Positions 7,021-13,061 of a DNA stretch of 13,061 bases are shown piece by piece; position 1 is the stretch's first letter; each line of letters starts with the position of its first letter. Below the pieces are notes generated by a model. The model was not told where the DNA came from, made no database searches, and saw nothing but the letters and a program-made list of their open reading frames with translations. The position numbers and the translations under genes were made by a program. The DNA is from Deltaproteobacteria bacterium (lineage in GTDB: Bacteria; Myxococcota_A; UBA9160): NCBI GenBank assembly GCA_003520425.1, contig DOUU01000149.1:10692-23752 (forward strand). Reading direction: 5' to 3'.

Positions 7021-7677
7021 CTAATATCCAGAGGACGCGCCTCTGCCCGGGGAGAGCGACGTGATGTAGGCGACCACATCTAGCATTGACTGCTCGTCCG
7101 CGAGAGTCGTTGCCATGGCTCGCATCGAAGCACCCGCCTGGTCCCCCAGCGTCCCCCCGCGGATTCCAGCTTTGAAGTGCTTGAGTTGTGTCAAGAGGTA
7201 CCAGTCTGCCTGGTGGTTGATCGCGGGTAGCGCAAGGTTCCGGTTGCCATCCCCATTGAGCCCATGGCATGCGACGCAAGCCACAAACAGGTTCGCCCCG
7301 CGTTCAGGATCACCGCCGGTCAGGGTGGGCGGCGGTTTCACAGGCGGCAAGTACGCGATGTAGGCGGCGAGCTCTCGGACGCTGTCCTCGCCGCTAATCG
7401 TCTGCGCGATGGCCCGCATCCGCTCCCCGCCCGGGTCGTCGAAGTGCTTGCCGCGCTTGCCGGAGCGGAACTTGTTGAGCTGCCGCTCGATGTACCACTC
7501 ATCGAGGCCCGCAATCGATGGTGCCTGGATGCCAGGGTTGCCGCTGCCATCCTGGCCATGACATGCGGAGCAGACCACGAAGAGCTGCTTGCCCCGCGCC
7601 TCGTCGACAGCGCTGGATGGCAGCGAAAAGCTGAGGCCGACAAGAAGGGCCGCTCCTACTCCTACACCGACACGCAT
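7021..7677 (-). CDS. Periplasmic diheme cytochrome c, c4 type
   Basis: This is a 218-residue exported electron carrier. Residues 1-23 form a Sec signal peptide ending SSA. Two similar cytochrome c domains follow, each with a haem-attachment motif: CSACH at 36-40 and CVACH at 134-138. Likely axial ligands are Met87 (ERMRAI) in domain 1 and Met185 or Met188 (SMRAMA) in domain 2. The repeated Q-L-x-x-F-x-x-G-x-R motif (66-75 and 164-173) is the c4 hallmark. Such proteins carry electrons between membrane complexes and a terminal oxidase; in Acidithiobacillus ferrooxidans the c4-type Cyc1 accepts electrons from Cyc2. ATG 7677 has GAGGA seven bases upstream. The divergent neighbour is the outer-membrane cytochrome-porin at 8343, an obvious candidate partner. 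Periplasmic location and diheme content are well supported; the partner is inference. Confidence 0.93.
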   Translation of the reverse strand: MRVGVGVGAALLVGLSFSLPSSAVDEARGKQLFVVCSACHGQDGSGNPGIQAPSIAGLDEWYIERQLNKFRSGKRGKHFDDPGGERMRAIAQTISGEDSVRELAAYIAYLPPVKPPPTLTGGDPERGANLFVACVACHGLNGDGNRNLALPAINHQADWYLLTQLKHFKAGIRGGTLGDQAGASMRAMATTLADEQSMLDVVAYITSLSPGRGASSGY

Positions 7678-7704
7678 AGCGGATCCTCTATCGCAAAGCC
7701 GCGT

Positions 7705-7719
7705 CTGACAGAATGTCAG
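7705..7719. promoter_or_regulatory. Perfect inverted repeat upstream of cytochrome c4 (candidate operator)
   Basis: CTGACA-GAA-TGTCAG lies 28-42 bases before the cytochrome start codon. The TGACA/TGTCA half-sites and the position overlapping the expected promoter or 5' untranslated region make it a candidate binding site for a dimeric regulator. It could equally form a small hairpin in the mRNA leader. The regulator is unknown. Confidence 0.4.
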
Positions 7720-8204
7720 CCGGGCGACAATTCGTGGTCGACTCCGCCGTCTTCCCGTCGTGCGCGACCTGCGCCTCCCGTGAAGGGAGCTTCCGGCTCA
7801 CGATCATCGAAGACCCGAGGGTGCGCAGCCGGAAACGGCGCAGCCGAGGGCGCCGTGTGCTTGGTGCGCAGAGCCGAACGTCGCAGCGGCGGGTGGAGTC
7901 GACCGGACGGGGCGGCTCGACTCCTCACGCGGCTGCAGGCCCTGAGAGCCCGCGGGCGCCTCCGGTCCCAAACCACGGCATCCCGATCGCAGAGCCTCAA
8001 CACGGGGCATGCGCTCCCACCCACGTCCGCGGATCGAGATCAGGCTAGCACGATACGCACGCTCGCGTAGGGCATAGCCAAACTCGGTTGGGCCTCCAGC
8101 GAGCCAGATCAAACATCGTTTCGACGCGCGCGAGCGCATCGGTCACCAGCTTACCTCGAAATCCGCATGGACTGGATGATTTTCGTGTCTTCTCTGTCGG
8201 CCAG

Positions 8205-8210
8205 TTGACA
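8205..8210 (+). promoter_or_regulatory. Consensus -35 hexamer upstream of the cytochrome-porin gene
   Basis: TTGACA occurs in the AT-rich stretch 133 bases before the GTG start. No good -10 box is found 16-18 bases downstream (GAGGTA at 17), so this is only a weak promoter candidate, perhaps needing an activator. Confidence 0.25.
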
Positions 8211-8342
8211 TTTCATAGACACTTTTCGAGGTACCAAGGCCACTCGTCGGGGCCTCGAGGTGTGCCCTTGCATGCACTTCTTTTGCGATGACAGGGCGGA
8301 CTCGCCGCGTCTCGACCGCCGAGACCTTTAAGGAGGACACTC

Positions 8343-9800
8343 GTGCTTACAAGGAGTCGCTTCGCTGCCGGCTTGCTCGCATCGGCCTTGTTGCTGTACG
8401 CCGAACCGGGCCGTGCCGTTCCGAGCTTTGCGCGCCAGACGAAGCTCCCTTGCAACGCATGCCATACCCAGTTTCCGGAGCTCAACTCCTTTGGTCGCGA
8501 GTTCAAGCTGAATGGTTACGTGCTGCGCAATATCGAAGGCCTCGAGAGCAAGAGCGCAAAGGGGAAATCGAACCTCGATCTACCGCTAATTCCCATGCTC
8601 TCGCTTATGTTCGAGGGCTCGCTCACCCAGACCCAAAGGGCGATGAACGCGTGCACGGTTGCGAGCTGCAGCTCGGAGGCAGATCGACTCGGCCGCACCC
8701 AAAACGCGACGATCCAGTTTCCCCAGCAGATCAGCCTGTTTTGGGGCGGAGAGCTCACAAACCACATCGGGGCGTTCGGGCAGGTCACCTACAGCCAGAA
8801 CTCCGGCACCTTCGGAATGGACAATACGGACATCCGATTCGCAGACCACATCGAGATCGATGAGGTACCCGTCGTCTACGGATTGTCTCTCAACAACAAT
8901 CCCACGGTGCAGGACCTGTGGAACAGCACGCCGGCTTGGAGGTTCCCCTATTTTTCTTCCGCGATCGCGCCCACACCCGCGGCCGCCCCGATCATCTCGG
9001 GGAGATTGGCGCAACAGGTCGCCGGCCTCTCCGCCTATGCCCTTTGGAACGATCTCGTCTACGTGGAAGCCGGAGCCTACCGCTCCGCGCCTCAAGGCAT
9101 CACAGGCCCGCTCGGCGGTCAAAACGCGAGCAGCCTCATCACGAATGTCGCTCCCTACTGGCGGCTTGCGCTGCAGAAGCAGATCGAGAACCAGTACTTC
9201 ATGCTCGGCACGTTCGGGATCCGGGCGAGCCTCTTGCCTGGCGCGGGGTTTCCCAACAATCCCCCCGCGATGCCCGCAGGTCCGCAATCGATCTCCGGCC
9301 CCGCGAACACCTTCACCGACGTAGGGATCGATTTCAACTATCAGCTCACGCTCGACCGGGACAGCATCACTGTCCATGGTGCGTGGATTCACGAATACCA
9401 GAACTATAGCAACGCCTTCGTCGCTGCCGGAGGCGCGGAGCACGGATCGGACTCGCTCGACAGCTTCCAGCTCGCGGCCACCTACCACCTGGGCACGCGC
9501 TGGGGATTTACCATCGAGCCCTTTGTGACCTTCGGCACGCGGGACAATTGCGTCTACAACGGTGGGACCTGTGTAGCCGGGGTGCCCGTCTTGTCGCCGA
9601 TCACGGGGAGCCGAAACGGTCTCCCGAACAATGACGGTGTGACGTTCGAGATCGACTTCAATCCCTGGCAGAATACCCGGCTCGCGTTGCAGTACATCTA
9701 CTACTACGACTTCAACGGAACCCGTTCCAACTACGACGGCTTCGGGAGGAATGCCTCGTACAACAACACGCTCTATCTCTTTGCCTGGTTCGCATACTAG
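8343..9800 (+). CDS. Cyc2-like outer-membrane monoheme cytochrome-porin fusion
   Basis: The 485-residue product has a signal peptide (1-25, ending GRA), then a short haem domain and a long beta-barrel. The mature N-terminus reads VPSFARQTKLPCNACHTQF, with the single haem motif at Cys37-His41, followed by PELNSFGREFKLNGY (45-59). This block closely matches the conserved start of the fused cytochrome-porin Cyc2, recalled as FARQTGxxCxxCH...FGRxFK; here Lys replaces the Gly after Gln-Thr. Residues from about 80 on show alternating amphipathic strands and end in an aromatic residue (LYLFAWFAY), as outer-membrane barrels do. Cys104/Cys109 and Cys403/Cys410 may form loop disulfides. Cyc2 oxidises extracellular Fe(II); relatives outside iron oxidisers are uncharacterised. 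GTG 8343 has AAGGAGG six bases upstream. It diverges from the c4-type cytochrome. Architecture is secure; the substrate is not. Confidence 0.88.
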   Translation: MLTRSRFAAGLLASALLLYAEPGRAVPSFARQTKLPCNACHTQFPELNSFGREFKLNGYVLRNIEGLESKSAKGKSNLDLPLIPMLSLMFEGSLTQTQRAMNACTVASCSSEADRLGRTQNATIQFPQQISLFWGGELTNHIGAFGQVTYSQNSGTFGMDNTDIRFADHIEIDEVPVVYGLSLNNNPTVQDLWNSTPAWRFPYFSSAIAPTPAAAPIISGRLAQQVAGLSAYALWNDLVYVEAGAYRSAPQGITGPLGGQNASSLITNVAPYWRLALQKQIENQYFMLGTFGIRASLLPGAGFPNNPPAMPAGPQSISGPANTFTDVGIDFNYQLTLDRDSITVHGAWIHEYQNYSNAFVAAGGAEHGSDSLDSFQLAATYHLGTRWGFTIEPFVTFGTRDNCVYNGGTCVAGVPVLSPITGSRNGLPNNDGVTFEIDFNPWQNTRLALQYIYYYDFNGTRSNYDGFGRNASYNNTLYLFAWFAY

Positions 9801-9813
9801 GTCCACCGTTCGT

Positions 9814-9830
9814 GGCGCTTCGCGTGCGCC
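9814..9830 (+). terminator. Small hairpin after the cytochrome-porin gene
   Basis: GGCGC-N7-GCGCC starts 13 bases after the stop codon. The stem has only five pairs and no T-run follows. It is the best terminator candidate in the 146-base convergent gap before the enoyl-CoA hydratase gene. Confidence 0.25.
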
Positions 9831-9946
9831 CTGTGGGAGCCGGGCCCGTACCGAGCTTGGGAGGCGATTCGTACCGGTTCCCGCAGGCGCTCCAGAACGA
9901 ACAGGTCGGTTGGCTCTGTGGGTTCCTGGTCCAGCGCCCGGGACGG

Positions 9947-10765
9947 CTAGGCACCGATGCCGGCCAACTCCACCGCATAGGTCTGTCCGCCCGCTGCCAT
10001 GAAGGCCGCCATCCGCTCCTGGGCCTCTTGGGTGGCCAAGGTCTGGTTGAAAAAGTGCGCTTCTTCGAGTAGGCCCTCGACCGTCGGGAGTTCCGCCGCA
10101 TTCACGGAGGCCTTGGCCATGGCGATCGCAGGGGCCGGAAACGAGGCGATGCGATAGGCCAGCCGCTCCACGAAGGGCGTCAGCTCGTGCGCCGGCAGGG
10201 CGCGATTGATGTACCCGTAGCGCTCGGCGAGTTCGGCCGAGAAATCCTGACAACCGAGGATGGCTTCGAGGGCGCGCCCCCGGCCGATCAAGCGGGGCAG
10301 GCGCTGTGTGCCGCTGCCACCCGGGATGATGCCCACCGCGACTTCCGGCTGGCTCAGGATGGCGCGACCGATCGCGCCGAAGCGCATGTCCAGCGACAGC
10401 AAAAGCTCACTGCCGCCGCCGCGGGCGCGCCCTTCGATTTTGCCGATGGTCGCCTTTGGCATGGTGCGAAAGCGGTCGACCATTTGGTGGAACCAGCCGA
10501 GGCTCGTCGGTTTGGACGGCACGTTCTTCGGCAGTTGCTGGATCAAGGTCACGTCGGCGTGGGCGATGAAGAAATCCGGGTTGGCGCTCTGGAGGACGAC
10601 GACGCGCACGGCGTCGTCCGATTCGAGTTCCCGCCCCATGCGATCCATCTCTTGGATCAGCACGAGGTCGAAGAGATTGATCGGTGGGTGATCGATCGTC
10701 ACCCACGCGACGCCTCGCTCGATCTTGAGCTTCAAAGCGCTGAATCCTTCGTACTTGGATGACAT
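9947..10765 (-). CDS. Enoyl-CoA hydratase/isomerase family protein
   Basis: This 272-residue crotonase-fold protein probably acts on acyl-CoA thioesters in fatty-acid or aromatic degradation. The core shows GVAWVTIDHPPINLFD (18-33), the first oxyanion-hole loop FFIAHADVTLI (65-75, where FxAGAD is usual), and the second loop in IEGRARGGGSE (110-120). Both general acid/base positions of hydratases are glutamate: Glu120 in GGGSE and Glu141 in QPEVAVGIIPGGSGTQRLPR. That favours hydratase over isomerase or hydrolase. ATG 10765 has AAGGAGAGG directly upstream; the longer frame to 10981 enters non-coding-like sequence. The gene stands alone and converges with the cytochrome-porin. The His69 replacing the usual Gly in the oxyanion loop is a departure that could affect specificity. 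Confidence 0.9.
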   Translation of the reverse strand: MSSKYEGFSALKLKIERGVAWVTIDHPPINLFDLVLIQEMDRMGRELESDDAVRVVVLQSANPDFFIAHADVTLIQQLPKNVPSKPTSLGWFHQMVDRFRTMPKATIGKIEGRARGGGSELLLSLDMRFGAIGRAILSQPEVAVGIIPGGSGTQRLPRLIGRGRALEAILGCQDFSAELAERYGYINRALPAHELTPFVERLAYRIASFPAPAIAMAKASVNAAELPTVEGLLEEAHFFNQTLATQEAQERMAAFMAAGGQTYAVELAGIGA

Positions 10766-11306
10766 GGTCCTCTCCTTGGGAAACCCATGGCCCGCATGGG
10801 GCCGCCATGAGGCGTTGGAGAACGGCCCCTCGAGTCCCCCTCCGGAGGCGGCGGGACGACTTCGGGGGAGAGGCCTCCTCGGCGTCTTCACGCGCGGCAC
10901 GCCAGTCTTTCCCGTGCTCCTCGCGCGAGTCAATGGCGTCGGGAGCGAGCCTTGACCCCCCGGGTCGCAAACCTCAGGCACTCGCGAAGGCGGCCTGGAT
11001 CTGCGAGAGGGAAATCACGATGCGCGAGCCGCGTCTATCTTCCTTGGGTCGAAAACCGGCGTCGTCTCACTTTCGTGTCAGTTTGCCAGCTTGCGCGGAC
11101 CGTCCCCGCGCGGCCAGCGGCGAGCGGCCTTTCCTTCACCCTGCTTCCGCGGCGCTCCGCGCTCCGAATTCGTCGTCGGGGCAGGCATTTTCGAACATGA
11201 ATTGCGTCTTTGATCCGAGGCGCGCTCGAGCTCGCGACGGGCGGCATTCGCCTCGTCCCTTGCGGGCCCTGGCTGTATCCGATACGGATCAATCACGAGG
11301 AGAATC
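10766..11306. other. Divergent intergenic region upstream of enoyl-CoA hydratase and Gly/Trp-rich protein
   Basis: These 541 bases separate the two divergent genes. Frames present are short and unrelated to known families, so I annotate no gene. The region contains inverted repeats close to both starts: 10784-10829 on the hydratase side and ATCCG-ATA-CGGAT (11277-11289) 18 bases before the ATG of the Gly/Trp-rich gene. Promoters for both genes must lie here; I could not fix -35/-10 boxes. Confidence 0.5.
10784..10829 (-). promoter_or_regulatory. Two overlapping inverted repeats in the hydratase leader
   Basis: CCCATG-N5-CATGGG (10784-10800) lies just upstream of the ribosome site. GGGGCCG-N18-CGGCCCC (10798-10829) lies next to it and shares three bases with it, so the two hairpins cannot fully form together. 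This is either an operator near the start or a small attenuator-like switch; both are inferences. Confidence 0.3.
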
Positions 11307-11771
11307 ATGAGGAAACTCGCCTACGCGGTCTCGCTGATCGTGCTGCTCACGCTGGGTGCCCCGCCGAGTCAAGCGGCGCATGGCGGCGGCGGTTGGGGTC
11401 ATGGTGGAGGTTGGCATGGCGGAGGTTGGGGCCATGGCTGGGGCTGGGGCTGGGGTCGCGGCTGGGGCTGGGGTTGGTGGGGCCCGGGTTGGGGCTGGTG
11501 GGGCCCGAGCGTCGCATTCGGCTTCGGCTCGCCCTACTACTATGGGTGGGGCCCCTATGCAGGTTACTACCCGGCGTACGGCGCCTACCCGCCGCCCGTC
11601 GTGGACCAGCCGTCCGAATATGTGGAGCGCGCCCCTGCCTATGCCGAGCCTGCCCCGCCCGCTCCGCCGGCGCAGGGGTACTGGTATTACTGCCAGAGTC
11701 GCCGGGGCTACTATCCGAAAGTTCGGAGCTGCCCGGAGCCGTGGGTGAAGGTCCCTCCGCGATCGGAATAG
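11307..11771 (+). CDS. Secreted Gly/Trp/His-rich protein with C-terminal YWYYC motif
   Basis: The 154-residue product starts with a classic signal peptide (MRKLAYAVSLIVLLTLGAPPSQAA). Then comes a low-complexity stretch at about 25-67 made of HGGGW and GWGWG units with repeated WWGP. A Tyr/Pro-rich linker follows, including PYYYGWGPYAGYYPAYGAYPPP. The C-terminal segment YWYYCQSRRGYYPKVRSCPEPW (about 125-146) has two cysteines, probably a disulfide. This tail is familiar from many small exported proteobacterial proteins of unknown function. ATG 11307 has GAGGAG six bases upstream. The protein is probably periplasmic or outer-membrane associated. The His/Gly-rich part could bind metal or adopt a glycine-rich structural form; neither is shown. 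It is a single-gene unit upstream of the oppositely oriented tRNA. Confidence 0.82.
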   Translation: MRKLAYAVSLIVLLTLGAPPSQAAHGGGGWGHGGGWHGGGWGHGWGWGWGRGWGWGWWGPGWGWWGPSVAFGFGSPYYYGWGPYAGYYPAYGAYPPPVVDQPSEYVERAPAYAEPAPPAPPAQGYWYYCQSRRGYYPKVRSCPEPWVKVPPRSE

Positions 11772-11890
11772 GACACCGGCGGGCGGAAGCGGCGGCGCGT
11801 CCCGGCGCGGCGAAAGATCGGCATCTCGAAGATCGCCGGAGGCGTTCGCCCGTTCGCCGAGCGCTTGGCGTCACGCGGGCACCCGCAGCG

Positions 11891-11980
11891 TGGCGGAGAG
11901 GGAGGGATTCGAACCCCCGAGGCGCTTGCGCGCCTAGCGGTTTTCAAGACCGCCGCCTTCGACCGCTCGGCCACCTCTCC
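11891..11980 (-). tRNA. tRNA-Ser (anticodon TGA)
   Basis: The minus strand folds as a type II tRNA of 90 bases including an encoded CCA. The acceptor stem GGAGAGG pairs fully with CCTCTCC, followed by discriminator G and CCA. The D arm contains TGGCCGAGCGGTC. The anticodon stem GCGGT/ACCGC encloses CTTGAAA, giving anticodon TGA (plus-strand 11944-11946), which reads UCA and other UCN codons. A long variable arm around GCGCGCAAGCGC follows, as expected for serine tRNAs, then a T arm with GGTTCGAATC. The intact stems and long variable arm indicate a functional gene. Confidence 0.97.
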
Positions 11981-12037
11981 GCGTGCAGCCCGAGGCGGTA
12001 AGCCTAGCCGACCGGTCGAGTCGCGTCTGGCCGCGCG

Positions 12038-12898
12038 CTAGTCGAGGAGTTCCACGGTGTCGCCCACCGCCACCTCCCCAGGCTCCGCGATCCGGGCATA
12101 GACACCGAGCTTCTGAGCCGCCTCACGCACCAGGGTGCGCATGATCGAGGCGTCCTGGGGAAGATCATCGAAGCCATGCGTGGTCATGACGCAGCGAGGG
12201 CAGGCGATGGTGACCTCGAGCCTCGCCGACCCGATCCGAAGCTTGCGCCCGAGCCACGCCAGCTCGACGAATCCTTCGGTTTGCGGCGGCACCGCGATCA
12301 GGAAGTTCGGCCGGAAGCGCCGCACGTCGATCACGGACTTGGGCGCGCGCTCCTGGAGCGCGCGCAGGGAAGCGTCCGTCAAAAGGAGCAGCGGGAACGC
12401 GTCGAAGTAGGTTCCCGGAGGCGTTTCGAACTCGAGCACTTCGCGCGGGAAGACCGAGAGGTCGGGGAGCGGCTCGTGGGGAAGAAGACCGAAGATCGAC
12501 CGCAGCTCCAGAGCAACGTCAGGGTGTGTCGGTGCACCCCTGCGATAGTGCTCCAAACGGTCCGCTGGCTCGAGAGGCCAGAGCGTCACCTCCCGACCCA
12601 GGGCCTCCGACAGCCGCCGGGCCGCGCTCGGATCGTGGGTCGTGAGCCGGCTTCCATCGGGCAGCGTGATCTCGGCAAGCCCGCCCCCTTGCGTCGGGGA
12701 GAGAGGGTATCGGGCTTTGCAGCGCATGAGGCGCGGGATCTTCTTTGCGCCGCGGATTCGACCCCGCTCCTCGTCGCGCACGGCCCACGCGCGGTCGCCG
12801 GGAAGACCGCCTGTGCGGACCTGGACCGCGTCGAGGCGCTCGCCGCCCATCGATTTCACCGGATAGCGCCAGATCTGGGCCACGTGCCCCTCGGACAT
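12038..12898 (-). CDS. MOSC domain protein (mARC/YcbX-like, without ferredoxin domain)
   Basis: This 286-residue protein has two parts. The N-terminal MOSC beta-barrel domain begins HVAQIWRYPVKSMGGERLD (5-23), with GLPGDRAWAV (31-40) as its hallmark. The C-terminal MOSC domain contains RRFRPNFLI (193-201) and IACPRCVMTT (231-240). In mARC and YcbX the cysteine in the matching S-R-C-x-x-T-T motif ligates the molybdenum cofactor, so Cys236 is the probable ligand, with a second Cys at 233. Unlike YcbX there is no C-terminal 2Fe-2S domain, so an external electron donor would be needed. Such enzymes reduce N-hydroxylated compounds. ATG 12898 has AAGGAGC seven bases upstream. It is a single gene flanked by the tRNA and a divergent gene at 13021. 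Confidence 0.9.
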   Translation of the reverse strand: MSEGHVAQIWRYPVKSMGGERLDAVQVRTGGLPGDRAWAVRDEERGRIRGAKKIPRLMRCKARYPLSPTQGGGLAEITLPDGSRLTTHDPSAARRLSEALGREVTLWPLEPADRLEHYRRGAPTHPDVALELRSIFGLLPHEPLPDLSVFPREVLEFETPPGTYFDAFPLLLLTDASLRALQERAPKSVIDVRRFRPNFLIAVPPQTEGFVELAWLGRKLRIGSARLEVTIACPRCVMTTHGFDDLPQDASIMRTLVREAAQKLGVYARIAEPGEVAVGDTVELLD

Positions 12899-13020
12899 CG
12901 ATTGCTCCTTTCCCTCAGTATGCGCGCCAAGGCCAAGCGGGTGTCGTGGAATTCGCGGGTTTCCGGGCGCGCAGAGCGCCTTGGTTGAGCCGGCCCGGCG
13001 CGTGTGCTTCCCTTCTTCGT
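12899..13020. promoter_or_regulatory. Divergent region between MOSC gene and the gene at 13021
   Basis: These 122 bases should contain both promoters. CCAAGGC (12929-12935) and GCCTTGG (12980-12986) form a 7-base inverted repeat spaced about 45 bases apart. No clear -35/-10 pair is visible on either strand. Confidence 0.25.
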
Positions 13021-13061
13021 ATGCTGGACTCTCGCACCCTCGCGGCCCGTCGCGACGAGAT
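13021..13061 (+). CDS. Start of a gene, possibly seryl-tRNA synthetase (cut by window edge)
   Basis: An ATG at 13021 opens a frame reading MLDSRTLAARRDEI to the end of the window. Many seryl-tRNA synthetases start MLD- or MID- followed by a long helical arm with charged residues, and this short sequence fits that pattern. Only 13 full codons are visible and there is no convincing ribosome site before the ATG, so both the start and the identity are tentative. The tRNA-Ser gene 1 kb away is suggestive but could be coincidence. Confidence 0.35.
   Translation, partial: MLDSRTLAARRDE

Larger units (their letters stand above)
7678..8342. other. 665-base divergent intergenic region between the two cytochrome genes
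   Basis: No gene here convinces me: open frames on both strands give low-complexity Arg/Ser/Pro translations with no ribosome site. The first 350 bases are GC-rich and codon-like. From about 8050 to 8300 the composition becomes clearly more AT-rich, as expected of promoter DNA for the plus-strand gene. The region holds the inverted repeat at 7705-7719, a small hairpin CTCCC-GTGAA-GGGAG at 7775-7789, a TTGACA at 8205-8210 and a palindromic CCTCGAGG near 8255. Its length allows for regulatory RNA or a decayed gene. Confidence 0.5.

Noticed and set aside
7264..8070. Plus-strand frame running from the cytochrome c4 gene into the intergenic region
   Set aside because: It is antisense to the c4 gene over much of its length, without a ribosome site; the intergenic part is Arg/Ser-rich and unlike any known protein.
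8240..8262. Possible sigma-54 promoter (GG...GC spacing) before the cytochrome-porin
   Set aside because: The GG and GC pairs are nine, not ten, bases apart and the flanking consensus is poor.
8586..10253. 555-codon open frame on the minus strand opposite the cytochrome-porin
   Set aside because: It is antisense to a gene with a clear signal peptide, haem motif and strong ribosome site. Its Arg/Gly-rich translation matches no family, so the frame is open because of GC-rich codon bias.
11380..11520. Repetitive G/T-rich DNA that could look like a tandem repeat or CRISPR-like array
   Set aside because: The repeat comes from GWG and GGGW codons in the secreted protein; unit lengths are irregular and there are no spacers.

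Overview
The window is a GC-rich chromosomal stretch from an aerobic, Gram-negative, soil- or groundwater-type bacterium. It encodes a predicted outer-membrane beta-barrel, nu-class glutathione transferase, an F420-type luciferase-like oxidoreductase, DUF1330 and MOSC proteins, with strong AGGAGG-type ribosome sites and frequent GTG starts. Glutathione-type and F420-type enzymes in one operon point to a deltaproteobacterial, Myxococcota or Binatota-like lineage. That placement is inference; no rRNA or marker gene settles it. I see no complete mobile element, CRISPR array or phage gene.

Layout. (1) 1-158: N-terminus of an OmpR-type response regulator, cut by the window edge. (2) 225-3648, minus: a tight four-gene operon in the order long GST-fold protein, YfcG-like nu-class GST, Rv3520c-type F420-dependent LLM oxidoreductase, TetR regulator. 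It looks like a self-regulated detoxification or catabolic unit. (3) 4046-5649, minus: a small four-helix membrane protein downstream of an exported RNase Z-like metallo-beta-lactamase-fold hydrolase. Diverging from the hydrolase is a two-gene plus-strand operon, 5726-6622, of another four-helix membrane protein and a DUF1330 protein. (4) 7021-9800: a minus-strand c4-type diheme cytochrome c and, divergent from it across a 665-base gap, a plus-strand outer-membrane monoheme cytochrome-porin fusion. The N-terminus of the fusion closely resembles the iron oxidase Cyc2. (5) 9947-10765, minus: an enoyl-CoA hydratase family protein. (6) 11307-11771, plus: a secreted Gly/Trp/His-rich protein. (7) 11891-11980, minus: tRNA-Ser(TGA). 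(8) 12038-12898, minus: a two-domain MOSC protein. (9) 13021 to the end: probable first codons of a plus-strand gene, perhaps seryl-tRNA synthetase.

The most interesting part is the divergent cytochrome pair. A Cyc2-like cytochrome-porin next to a c4-type diheme cytochrome is the pairing expected if electrons cross the outer membrane to a periplasmic carrier. In Acidithiobacillus ferrooxidans, Cyc2 works with the c4-type Cyc1. Here this is a hypothesis: the haem-site consensus differs from iron-oxidising Cyc2 at the residue after the Gln-Thr, and nothing in the window shows the substrate. Several intergenic regions also carry short perfect inverted repeats that may be operators or weak terminators.
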